A DNA stretch of 64,000 nucleotides. It comes from Pocillopora verrucosa (taxonomy: Eukaryota > Cnidaria > Anthozoa > Scleractinia > Pocilloporidae). Below the pieces are notes generated by a model. The model was not told the origin of the DNA. It ran no database searches and saw only the letters and a program-made list of their open reading frames with translations. A program made the position numbers and the translations under genes. The stretch's first letter is position 1, and every line of letters starts with the position of its first letter. Positions 1 through 9,791 of the stretch are shown piece after piece. Location: positions 13,933,471 to 13,997,470 of the forward strand of contig NC_089319.1 of the NCBI RefSeq assembly GCF_036669915.1, read 5' to 3'.

Positions 1-500
1 AATCAGATTGCCACATTAGGGTATGTTTCTCACATCAATCATATCATGGCATTTGGATATCATGGACCAATCACAGTGTTGGGTATTTTTTCTTGTAAAT
101 GATGTCATGGAATCAGAGGGCTTTGCACAAAGAATGACATTAACCAGAAATTTGAGCTCATTTGATAAGTGTTATTATTTTGGCCTCTGTAAGAGCCTCG
201 TTGGGTGAAGGTGAGATTTATTGGGATTCAAAAGGTTCGCATTTATTGTTATTGTACCATTTTAAAGTTGAGATGTGTTTTTTCACTCCTTTTCCCACAA
301 TGCACATGTAAACAACTTACATTCCATCATGTGCTATGAAAACAACGTCCAAAGTCCAATCAGAATATACCCAATCATTGCACCACATGAACATTCGCAA
401 ACTTTTTACATGCTTGAATTAAATTCTACCAATCAAATTCCATTTTGCCATATTAGACTTCGCTCCATCACAATAATTTTGATTTTCTTTTAGAGGAACA

Positions 501-614
501 GCTGTAAGTGTAGTCTCTTTTGCAACTGTTATTTGGTTGCATCATGCAATGGCTCTCTCTCCAATGGGGGATAGACAAGACCAAACAGCGGCTGCAAAGG
601 AGACTACAGCAAGC
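501..614. repeat. Fold-back (inverted-repeat) MITE-like element
   Basis: Two arms pair imperfectly in opposite orientation: 501-537 and 580-614. Each carries a version of GTAGTCTCYTTTGCA followed by a TTTGGT end. The 40-odd bases between them form the loop. I recognise similar short fold-back sequences as very frequent in coral genomes; that is recall, not a search. It sits in the intron or upstream region before the first visible NUDCD3 exon. The rest of 1-940 holds no exon I can support. Confidence 0.5.
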
Positions 615-940
615 GGGGTACCAATGTATTTTATTTTTGCCCCAAAGTATTTAGACAATAGACCACAAAATACCAGTGTGAATTTAGATAAACTATGTTT
701 TTCCTCTTTCTCTTGGAGTGAAATAATGCAACATTTTCATTAAAAAAAGTTAAAAGTTATAAAAACATTAGGAACACAAAGTGTCCAATCTCAACTCACC
801 CAGCTAAAAAAAAAAACTCTTGCATGCTATGGATGCCAATGTTTTGTTAAAGAGAGAAAAATGGCAATTTTTCCCAAGGAGGATAGAGCATCCAAACAGA
901 GGAGCTGTTAAAGCTGAATATTAATTTTCTATCTCTGTAG

Positions 941-3900
941 ACAAGTCTATCTGCTCCTATGGCCTCATCTGATACAGATATATCTCCAGCAATCACTTCA
1001 TGTGAGGTAGAAACATCACCCACCAGTGACAAGGGCCACGCCCAACTTCCTGCATGTACTACTGAAAAGACATTAAGTGCTGCTTCAACATCAAGTTCCA
1101 AGCCAACAAGGTGTATCAATTATTGTGTTTCTTGATTTACTTATTGTTTTTCATCTTTTTTTTTGCTTCTTGCTAATTGTTTGTTGCCTTGTAAAGCTTT
1201 ACATGAACAAAATTTGGTAGGACATGTCTTAAGTACACATACACACTCGTCCTCAATTCTACACAGAAACCTTTTTTTCTGTGCTGTTTTGTTTGCTGTA
1301 CTGGTCATCAAGGCAGATTTCAGGCAAAATTCAGCTAAGCCAGAGCTGGAAATCATGAGTCTGGGAATGTGATTATATGGTCGTGAGCAACGGGTGGGTG
1401 GTATTTTTATATGTCTTCCCTCCCTAAACTGTTACTGTGCTCTTTTGCTTCTGGAAGTGCTGTGGTAAAATGAAATGTATTTTGTTTGTTTGTTTTTTGG
1501 TTCATATGTTTGTTTGTATGTTTTATGCAAACCTGCATGCTAGGTGATGATTCTTGCAGTATGATTGTCTCTCTAACCATGAGGAGAATCAGCTAACGCA
1601 TCAGAGACTAAACTAATTTTAAATTTTTTCAGCCTCACTCAAGTAAGTGAAGACGTAACAAGCAGTGAGAGCAAGGGTCTGGTTCCTGGCAAGACTGCTG
1701 ATTGTTACAATGGAGCTGTTCTTGAGAAGTATGCATGGTCACAAACTATAACTGATATTGAAATAAAAATCCCTGTGCCATGCTCAGTAACAAAAGGTCG
1801 GGATGTTGGTGTGGAAATTAAGAGCTCCCATTTGAAAGTTTGGTTAAAGAATGGAATCCCACCAGATTCAGGTAAATGTATGTTGTAGGGGAAATTATTT
1901 AATGCCACTTGGTGAAAGGCCCAAAGATTTTGAGGAAAAGCCCTTAAACGCTCTCCACAGTGATAAGACACTGTTCTGAAAAAAGGCCAATGATGCTCTT
2001 TAATTTCAAATAAATTGTTTTTTCCTTCAGATCATTTTAAAAGAGTGCAATGGTATTTTGATAAAGTGGATATACGTATCAATAGAAGCAGAAAGCTAGA
2101 TTTGGTTGCATCCTTCCTAGTTTCTGCTTTTTATATGAAAATGATTCTTTTGTCTTATTTGTCAAATATATCCTCAAATCGACAAAGAACAAGCGTACAC
2201 CCATTTTAAATCTGAGATAGTTTCGGGATAACCTGACGGCATGACCTTGATTCATTGGTCATTTCCAACAGACAGCATTATTCTTGTTGATGGAAAACTT
2301 CAGTGGCCGATAAAATGCGAAGATTCTATGTGGTTGTTGGAGGCTGGGAAACAGATCATTGTCAGCCTGGACAAAGTAGAGGAGAGGTTTTGGACAACTG
2401 TTTTGGAAGGAGATACCGAAATTGACAAGACTAAGGTTGACACAACACGAGACATAAGTGAATTTGATGAACAAACTCAGAGTGATTTTCAGCACGTTAT
2501 GTATGACCATCATCAAAAACTTCAGGGCAAACCAACTAGTCAGGAAATGGTATGTACAGTATGAATTCAAATTTTCCTTTGGTTGAATCATTTTTTTAAT
2601 TTCAAGTCAATTAAATTTGTGTTAATCTGGCTCACTTTATATTGGTGTGAAATAGGGAAAATAATGATAATAATTCGAAAATCTCTAAACCAAAGGAATA
2701 ATTGAACCTGTTACGCAGTCATCTTATGTATTTTAATAGCGTTAGGTTTGCTTCACGAAGTAGAGATACTTTGCCGAGTCGCCAATTTATTCGTGATTAA
2801 AGTGATTGAAAAGAAGTTGAACAAAGAGAGCTGACAATAAGGGCAGGTTAAGTTTTCTTCCTACCCCCCCCCCCCCTTCCCTCCACGCCCAACCCCCTCT
2901 TCCTTTTGCCGGTCAATCGCTCCTTGATAAAAATTGCCTTCTTTCGCCAGCCATATATTGTTAAGAATATCTGAGCTGGTGGCCTCTTATATCGCGAAGA
3001 GGTTGGCGTCTCTTTGCCAAAGACACGGCTGCACTGCAGGCTGTTAGCGTATCATTCATCCCCTCGAACCTTGAAAGGTTTTCATCTTGCTTTCACCCAC
3101 ATTCACTTGCATTGCACTCGCATTCATTTGATATACTTTAGGTAATTAGTAAATTTTCAACTAAATTAAATATTCGTCCATTCATTTTTATGTCTGTACG
3201 CCTAATTGCAATAATGTTATCATAGAAAAAAGAAAAAGCAAAAACGAAAAAGGGAAAAGCGATCTAGGAATTAATTAGCATTGAATAATGGCGGAGCTCG
3301 CAGAGCGTAGTCCCATAATTATACAAAATGGTAGTACTAATAGTAACCCATCAAGCTGAAAAAATTTGGACTTACGACCGTACGACCGTACGACCGTACG
3401 ACCGACCGTACAAGGTGCTACTTTTAACATACGTGGTCAACTGAACCGCGGGCACGCCAACGCCACGGCTTTGTCCAGTAGTCCAGTGGTCATTGCACTG
3501 GGCTCCGAGTCGGACGACCCGGGGTCTAGTCCTGGCCGGGTCAAGGCGTTGTGCCCTTGAGACGTGCGGGGAAAAAAAAGCGAGCTCCGCTTTTAGGCTT
3601 GGCTAAATCTATATATTACCCTCTGGCCATATGCCCGACAGCCGAGCAAAATTTCCACTAAATAATTATTTCAAACTGCTAGAGAGTATCACATATTTTT
3701 GGAAAAAATTTCCAGCGATTCCAAATATACATATAAATCTGCTAATGCGGTATCCTCGTACCACATGCTTATAATTTTCCTTTTTTTTTTCTATGATTAC
3801 CTAACCGCAGTTAGGTGTATGTGTGTGAGTATGTATGTTGTTTATGATGGTAATTGATCTGGGTGAAGTGTCTGAAATCGTAGGCAATATTTCAAAATGG

Positions 3901-4292
3901 AACGAGTGCACCGCGAGTTCGATTTGAAATCAAACCTGTGATTTCAGATCAAAACTACATGACACGAAGTTAATTACTACTTTACTACGATTATTTTTAA
4001 ATCTTAGAATTAATCGTCCCAATACAGGATAGTATTTTTTTTAGTCATGGGGAAAAAAATTGCAAAATTCGCTGCACGGTGGTTCCTGTGTCTTTCATTT
4101 CCCTGTAATTATGATTGGTCATTTAAACAAACCTTGAGGCCGTAGCTGAGGATACATCAATGAGTTCTTTCCTTTTTATTTATACAGAAAACCCACGATC
4201 TTCTCAAGAAAGCTTGGAATGCCAAAGGGTCGCCGTTTGCGGGAACTGACTTCGATCCATCAAAAGTGAACATATCGCCAAGTTACGGGTGA
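941..4292 (+). CDS. NUDCD3: NudC domain-containing protein 3 homologue (5' partial)
   Basis: Four coding exons are readable: 941-1110, 1633-1871, 2272-2549 and 4188-4292, ending at TGA. All junctions are GT-AG and the frame closes (792 bases, 263 residues plus stop). The first visible exon is a low-complexity Ser/Thr-rich linker. Exons two and three encode a CS (p23-like) domain with the NUDCD3-type lead-in YNGAVLEKYAWSQ, then VPVP and a WxLE segment. The C terminus contains YDHHQKLQGKP and KGSPFAGTDFDPSKVNISP, matching the diagnostic tail of vertebrate NUDCD3 (QKLQGKP...GSPF...FDP..FNISP). Human NUDCD3 has 361 residues, so about 100 N-terminal residues should lie upstream of the window. The family are HSP90-associated co-chaperones that stabilise dynein intermediate chain. 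An AATAAA overlaps the stop codon (4292-4297). The last intron (2550-4187) is full of repeats. Confidence 0.9.
2861..2880. repeat. Poly-C / CT-rich tract
   Basis: A run of uninterrupted C inside a pyrimidine-rich stretch in the last intron of the NUDCD3 homologue. It is low-complexity sequence and a likely site of assembly-length error. Confidence 0.7.
3372..3412. repeat. CGTACGAC tandem repeat
   Basis: Four to five direct copies of an 8-base unit (CGTACGAC and a shortened variant), GC-rich compared with the surrounding intron. The unit contains the palindrome CGTACG. It lies just upstream of a tRNA-like sequence and within a repeat-derived segment bounded by GCGGAGCTCGC motifs. Confidence 0.75.
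3476..3545 (+). repeat. tRNA-derived SINE-like sequence
   Basis: An internal Pol III promoter is visible. TAGTCCAGTGG at 3479-3489 fits the A-box consensus TRGYNNARNNG exactly. GGGTCTAGTCC at 3522-3532 is a B box with about two mismatches. Spacing is tRNA-like (about 43 bases). The sequence does not fold convincingly as a complete tRNA and has no clear acceptor stem, so a tRNA-related SINE head is the better call than a functional tRNA gene. A GAAAAAAAAG run follows at 3571-3580. Confidence 0.5.
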
Positions 4293-4851
4293 ATAAAACT
4301 CTTCTAATACGCTGAAAGGAGACAGAACATGCTCTTAAAGACATCTAAACACTTTAAGTGAAATAATGCGCCATCCCGTTTCGAAAAGTAAGAACCGTGA
4401 AAGGTAGTTTTTTGCCAAATTTGTACAATGTCAATTTTACCTTTCCAAAGTAAATTACATTACCTCAACGGGATGTTTTTACAGCCTGGCAATCAAACAG
4501 TTATTTACCATCATCGGGAACTTGCATAAATGAAAGATTCGTGAGGTGCATTCGATTTTTTTTTCCTCATCGTTCAGGGTTTATAAAATAGTTGCGTATA
4601 ACCAATAGCCATCCAACCCTTCTGTTTCAATTATCACTCGGTCAGCCTGTGACTCGAAAGTATGCATGCAAGGACGTTCGGTCCGTTTGTTAATTACATC
4701 AGACACGAGATGAGCCGAAAGACAGAAACTATCTATGCAGAAAATGTAACAAAATGTGACAGTAGCTGTTGGTAATTACTCACAAATGAGAAATATTTGT
4801 TGAAATTTAGTAGTATACTGTTATTAACTCTTAATGAAGTGAGATTTTTCG
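4293..4851. other. Intergenic, nothing recognised
   Basis: AT-rich sequence between the NUDCD3 stop and the candidate exon on the other strand. No credible ORF, RNA gene or clear repeat was seen. Confidence 0.5.
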
Positions 4852-5133
4852 TCAAGTTTCTTCACGAGACGCTGGAGGGGAAGATTGGGCATCAAAATCA
4901 CTGGCGATACCAGGTTCCCTCTCCTTGTCCTGTCCAACAGGCATAAGAGGATATGGAAGCCATCTGTAGTACGTCAGCCAGTCTAGGATAGTGACATACT
5001 GAAACTTAACAGCATCGAAGTAGATGCCAGCAGGACAACCTCGTGGACTCCTTCGGGATTGATTCCGAGAACGATACGACTGCATGTGTTCTTCTTCGTC
5101 GAACCCAAATACCGAGATCTTAATAAATTTAAC
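4852..5133 (-). CDS. Candidate terminal exon of an unidentified protein
   Basis: On the minus strand an acceptor (TATTCCTTAG) precedes 5133. The frame then runs without stops to a stop codon at 4852-4854, giving about 93 residues. It begins KFIKISVFGFDEEEHMQSYR, passes through an Arg/Ser-rich patch and an aromatic segment (TILDWLTYYRWLPYPLMP), and ends in a Ser/Pro/acidic tail. Composition looks like real coding sequence, and the tail resembles a cytoplasmic C terminus after a membrane-proximal aromatic region. I do not recognise the family. Upstream exons would lie at higher coordinates and were not identified. It could be a downstream exon of the PGRMC-like gene at 6680-7372, but nothing in the sequence demonstrates that. 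Confidence 0.4.
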   Translation of the reverse strand, partial: VKFIKISVFGFDEEEHMQSYRSRNQSRRSPRGCPAGIYFDAVKFQYVTILDWLTYYRWLPYPLMPVGQDKEREPGIASDFDAQSSPPASREET

Positions 5134-6679
5134 TAAGGAATAAATGTGAAGATATAATGCAATAGGAATAATACTCCCTCTACGACGTGTCTTTTAAAGT
5201 GGTTTACGTGACTGCTACACATAATTACTTCTTTTGTGTCTAAATTGAAAGTTCCCTCAAATTGTGTCGCCTTGTCTTCTGTTGAATTCATCATCACACC
5301 ACATATCCATAATTAAAGCTAACAGCGGCTTAAGAGCCCTTTAAGCTTGTTGTCTGAGAACATTTGAATTATTATGACGTATGTGAGTGGCAGTGGTCCC
5401 TTCGATCAGTTATCTACCACGTGAAGCAAGGCTTTGAATTCAGTTAAGAGAGGGATAGAGGACCGAGTTTGAGTTTATCTTCATCACTTTTTGTTGTGAA
5501 GTATATATTCGTCTGTCTTCCTTCCCATCTACCCTAGCGTTCTGTTCGCCGCTTTCTCTTTCCGGTTATTCAACTACGACATCAAATGACAATTGCCTCC
5601 TTTCGAAAGTACTAACCACATCGCGATGTTTGTGTCTGTTGTTTTAAAGGCCAGCTTCATTGGATCCATCGTAATCCTGGCAGTGTATATGGGGATCTTG
5701 TTCGATTGAGGTTAAAATTCACAATTTGCCACATCCCTAGTAGGGATGTTTTCGACAGCAACTCACTCGGACTAAACGACAGGTTTTCCCTTCGATTTGA
5801 ACTAGCCAACAAGTTTTTGCTTCCTTTGTTTATTCAACGGTTTCTTTCCGGTCGCTTAACAAAATATGAGCTTTTGAAGTTCGAAATTAGCCATTGTGGA
5901 TTGCGGTTTCCTTCTTACGCAACTGACCGCAAGAAAGGGGTCGAACGCTTTGTGGATAGAAATGCCTTTTCACTGAACAATAAGAACATTTGGCTTTTTA
6001 TTATTAAATGTTGGTCTCATCGGAAAACTTCAAAGTAGCAATTTATAGTTTGGTTCTTATTGCTAAAAAGTACTGTGTTATTTTTAGGGTTTTTTCCGCT
6101 GCTGAGTGCCCTTTGTTTAACCCTTCTACTGGAATTTACGACAACGTTCCTCTTTAATCTTTCTTTATTGTTTTTTATTGTTATTGAAATTTAAGATCTA
6201 AAAATACTTTATACACTATTATAAGCCTGGTGTGCAGCTGCTAACTGTTTCGAATATTTGAACGAACTGAATCAGTCTCGATTCTCTACCTTTCTACACG
6301 TAATTTGTGTTTTTACAAATTGCATTCATCCAGTCTTGGATTAATGCCACTATTATCCCGTGTAAACATTGATTACAAATGGCACAGCCCCTTCACTACC
6401 AAAACAAGATGGCAGAGTTCCACCTGATAGGCCACGCAAGATTGTGGTGAAGCAAAACAAAAACCTTGTAGCCTTTCGATTTCTTTTGATACAAAAGGTT
6501 CACATCCCGTGAAGGCAAGAATTTTACTATTCTGCTGTTTCATTACGGCGAAAAGTCCGCCGCAAAATTTCCAGAAAATTGCCGCCGGCTTAAGTTTTGT
6601 TTTAAAAATCTGATTGGCCAGCCTGACCGGTTGAGTATAGACTGCCTTATACACCGGCAGTAATACAGTCCCAAAATTA
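5134..6679. other. Intergenic/intronic, no firm gene
   Basis: A 110-codon open frame at 5706-6038 on the plus strand has no recognisable domain. A pyrimidine-rich acceptor-like site at about 5636-5649 is followed by a short hydrophobic frame (GSIVILAVYMGILF) ending at TGA near 5708. A second frame across the same bases also reads open, so I do not call an exon here. Confidence 0.4.
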
Positions 6680-7372
6680 TTATCTCATAGATATGATTTG
6701 ATTTTTGATAGGTCTCGGTAATGGAAGTTCATCAACTGCCTTATTTCTCGCAGTACCTCCCAGTTCACCCATACAACCGCGTATTGTCCTTATGCAAGCA
6801 CTTTGAAGAGCACGTGGCTGATGACTTCTGACAAGTCTTCCCACACAGGGATATCTCTCTACACACTGCATTTCCCAGTGAAAGAGGCTGTCCATTTGAA
6901 GTGGATTGAGATCTGACAAGTCGTCAATTTCGGATTTGTTCGTTAACTTTTCATTGAGAGAAAAGGTTGCTAAAGCCCGGCTGGCATCTCGACCAGCAAG
7001 ATGAGTGAACGGTCCATCCATAAAATACTGAATGTCCTTTGTGTATGTGGCATCAAACACTTTGCCGTTAACCGCAAAATATATCCTCTGATCTTGGATA
7101 CCGTCGTATTGCTGTAACTCGCTAACAGTGAACGAGCGATTTTCAAAGTCGTGAGCAGGCAGAAATTCATCTCTGTTAATCACTTCTTGTTGCGTAGTAG
7201 AAAAAAATTTCTTCCATGTAACTTGAAGGGTTAACAAGATCGAGCCAAACAGACACAAAGCATCTAAATGTACTTGTACAAGCCAAGTTAGTATGTCGTA
7301 CAAACGACCATAAACATCGCCTTCGTGGGATTTAAAACGAACCTTATATCCAGATATCATCCACTCGTTCAT
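6680..7372 (-). CDS. PGRMC-like (MAPR family) cytochrome-b5-fold membrane protein
   Basis: A single open frame of 230 residues. Residues about 30-50 form one hydrophobic segment (LVQVHLDALCLFGSILLTLQ), placed like the N-terminal anchor of PGRMC1/2. Residues 81-180 are the MAPR cytochrome-b5-like domain: FTVSELQQYDG, AVNGKVFDAT, GRDASRALATFSL, then DDLSDL and HWE, all PGRMC hallmarks. By alignment from memory, PGRMC1 haem-ligand Tyr113 (GPY) is Phe122 here (GPF). Tyr107 is kept as Tyr116, and Lys163-Tyr164 appear as Arg173-Tyr174. The roughly 50 residues after the domain have no similarity I recognise and lack the acidic PGRMC tail, so the true 3' end could involve splicing. PGRMCs are ER/membrane haem proteins that support P450s and sterol metabolism. 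The intronless form may mean a retrocopy. Confidence 0.8.
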   Translation of the reverse strand: MNEWMISGYKVRFKSHEGDVYGRLYDILTWLVQVHLDALCLFGSILLTLQVTWKKFFSTTQQEVINRDEFLPAHDFENRSFTVSELQQYDGIQDQRIYFAVNGKVFDATYTKDIQYFMDGPFTHLAGRDASRALATFSLNEKLTNKSEIDDLSDLNPLQMDSLFHWEMQCVERYPCVGRLVRSHQPRALQSACIRTIRGCMGELGGTARNKAVDELPLPRPIKNQIISMR

Positions 7373-7499
7373 CGTGATGCCGTGATTCGACTTTTCAATG
7401 TTAACACCGGGATGTTACCAGTGTTGCAATCAATTTGAAAGTGCATATTACGCTCTGTTTACAAACTTTAACAATGGCAACACTCGACAGGATTGTGAC

Positions 7500-7588
7500 C
7501 ACGTGACTTTTTCATCTGTCACGGATGACAAAGTTTCCGGTGGAATGCCCCGTCCCTCATCACACAATCCTGACCTTTTGTTCACGTG
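7500..7588. promoter_or_regulatory. Two CACGTG E-boxes upstream of the PGRMC-like gene
   Basis: Perfect CACGTG palindromes occur at 7500-7505 (within CCACGTGAC) and 7583-7588 (within TCACGTGC), about 130 and 210 bases upstream of the minus-strand ATG. They fit bHLH-ZIP (USF/MITF/Myc-type) sites. Functional use is inferred only from position. Confidence 0.4.
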
Positions 7589-9791
7589 CTGGTTAACAAC
7601 TATACCTCACGGTGTACATGAATTGAATTTGAACACACTTGGACTTTGTACGTTTGTAATTTGATGTTTAACCTCACATCCCACGGCGATGCCGTTAGTA
7701 ACGAGCATTCAGGGAGGGCTTGAGTGTCTTACTGCACTTGATTGAATCGATTTCCTCTGTTATAAACATCCCACGCAACCGACGGAAGTTGTCAAGGTAA
7801 ACCAATATGGAAAATAGCTATTCACTTCAAAAAGACACCATATTGCATTTATGTAAGAAACAGGAACATGTTTTTAACAAAAAAAAATTGTGCAATCGGA
7901 AAGAGTGTACCCCGTTGATGCTTACGTATGTTCGCATGCACGTACACCGGAAAACAAGTTGACATCGGGAACACAACGTCAAATTCCATAGGTCATGTCC
8001 GACAAAGAAGCTTAACTCAGGAAACGCAGTGACGTTCATTCTTGTTGGGGACGGAGTCACGACATGCGTTACTTCATCATCCTTTTGGGAACTCATACGC
8101 CATTCAAGCTTTTGTAACGGTCATGTTCGGGTACCATTAGATTTTCCTCTGACAACGGGATAGTGGTAAACATCATGTTGTGCCATACACAACCAAAAAG
8201 TCATTTATTAAAAGGAATATTTAGAATAAGAATTGCAATAGTTGGCACTTCATTTTAGCCTTGATCTCTTTTGAATTGTCATCCCCATCAACTCCAAAAA
8301 TATTTAACCCTTTAACTCCCATGAGTGACCAAGAGAGAATTTTCTCCTTACGATATCGATACATTATCAACCAGATGAGTGATGAGAATAAAGAAAAATA
8401 TCAATTTGGGGATAATAAATTGACCCAATACAAAATTCTCTGAACTAACATTATTAGAATTGTATAGTTGACAGTAAGGAGAATGACAAATTTGAACCGG
8501 GAGTTAAAGGGTTAAATGATTCTCGACAATGAAAACACTCGGAAGCCACTCCCTTTCACAAGCTTTCACAAAAAAACATAGTAAAACATAACACGCTGGG
8601 TTCTAAATGTATTCTACACGCTTCCCACAAAAGCCTTCACGCACATTGTGCTCCAAATGTTTTCCTCTCCTTTAGGCAAGTACATCTCAAACCCAAACTT
8701 GCCACGAACAACTTTCCCGCAGTCGAATCGACTCTTATGGTCACGTTTTACAACACCAGATTCTCTGCATTAATTTTTCCTTCCAGTACATTCACACTGA
8801 GCACGATGCACTTCACAAATATCCACACTCTAGCTAGCTAATAACGTTGATTTTCGACATAATCTTTTAGAAAAAAATATTTTTGTATGAGCAATCGCTC
8901 TTGTTCATTTCCCTCAAGAGACGTGCAGAGTTGAGCATTTCGCGATCGAACCAATCGCTTCAAGCACTTTCCATTGCCCCGGAAGTGGCTTTAATATTAT
9001 TATCCTTCACTCGAGTGTTTTTAGCAATACCGTTAAAAAGAAAATGCTTCCCCTTCGATTTGGGCTCCATGTTGTTTACACCCAGCCAGCCCCTTTGAAA
9101 AAGACTTAATAAAAGATCCCAGAACTAGGAATTTACGACGTTTAATCTACAGACAAGGACTTAAACCAAGCCGGGCTAAAAAACTGAATCCCAGCTTGAA
9201 AAAAATGAAAAACGATGTTGGCAAAAGAATCTTATTAAGTGTAAGCCCTCTCTTTGAGGCAAACTTTATAAGCCGGATGAAAACATCAGTACCCTGCCCA
9301 TAGCCACCGTACTGTGGATAATATTTGGCGCAGATCAGTCTCAGCTTGACGACATTCAGGCCCCTTAAAGACGTATCTGGATATATTGGAAAACGGAATT
9401 TTTCCTCCGTTTTCAAAACAAAACATTTGGACAGATGACGAATTGGAGATCAAGCTACTGAACTTGAATTTAGCTATAATAATAATGACATACGTTCACT
9501 ACCCGCCATATTGATTTTCACTTAGGAAACGTGAACCAGGTTAAAGTAGACTAGATCAATGATGACACCATCTTATCCGAAATCCTCCGCTTTTGTTCGT
9601 CCAAAAAGTTCCTCTTCGGGAACCGGATTTAAAATCCTTCGTTTAAGATGCCCGAAAACGCCATGTGAATGTGAACGGAAGACTCCAAACGAGAAAAAAG
9701 GAACCGATTTTAAAAAGTATCGTGTGGAGAAGGCCTCACTCAACTCACTATGGAGCCAGTGACCATTGTTTCAAATTCATGTTCTCATTGT
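7589..9791. other. Intergenic stretch with one MITE, no gene recognised
   Basis: Apart from the TTAA-ended MITE at 8304-8515, I see only short unsupported frames. The sequence left of 9792 should include the 3' UTR of the SLC25A17 gene on the minus strand. Confidence 0.45.
8304..8515. mobile_element. piggyBac-type MITE with TTAA ends
   Basis: The 212-base element starts TTAACCCTTTAACTCCCA and ends GGGAGTTAAAGGGTTAA. The ends are perfect inverted repeats (CCCTTTAACTCCC/GGGAGTTAAAGGG) flanked by TTAA on both sides, the target site of piggyBac transposases; piggyBac termini also start with CCC. The interior is AT-rich and non-coding. I recognise this family as very common in stony corals (recall). 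A decayed relative lies at 63636-63816. Confidence 0.75.

Larger units (their letters stand above)
3291..3590. mobile_element. Possible composite element bounded by GCGGAGCTCGC motifs
   Basis: GCGGAGCTCGC at 3291-3301 recurs as its reverse complement GCGAGCTCCGC at 3580-3590. Between them lie the CGTACGAC array and the tRNA-like SINE head, all much more GC-rich than the flanks. The motif is nearly self-palindromic, so the inverted relation is partly automatic. No target-site duplication was identified. The call is tentative. Confidence 0.35.

Noticed and set aside
3476-3545. A functional tRNA gene
   Set aside because: A box is good, but acceptor stem and B box are poor; SINE head fits better.
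5625-5708. Short frame encoding one membrane-like helix (GSIVILAVYMGILF) before TGA
   Set aside because: Another frame over the same bases is equally open; without homology neither can be preferred.
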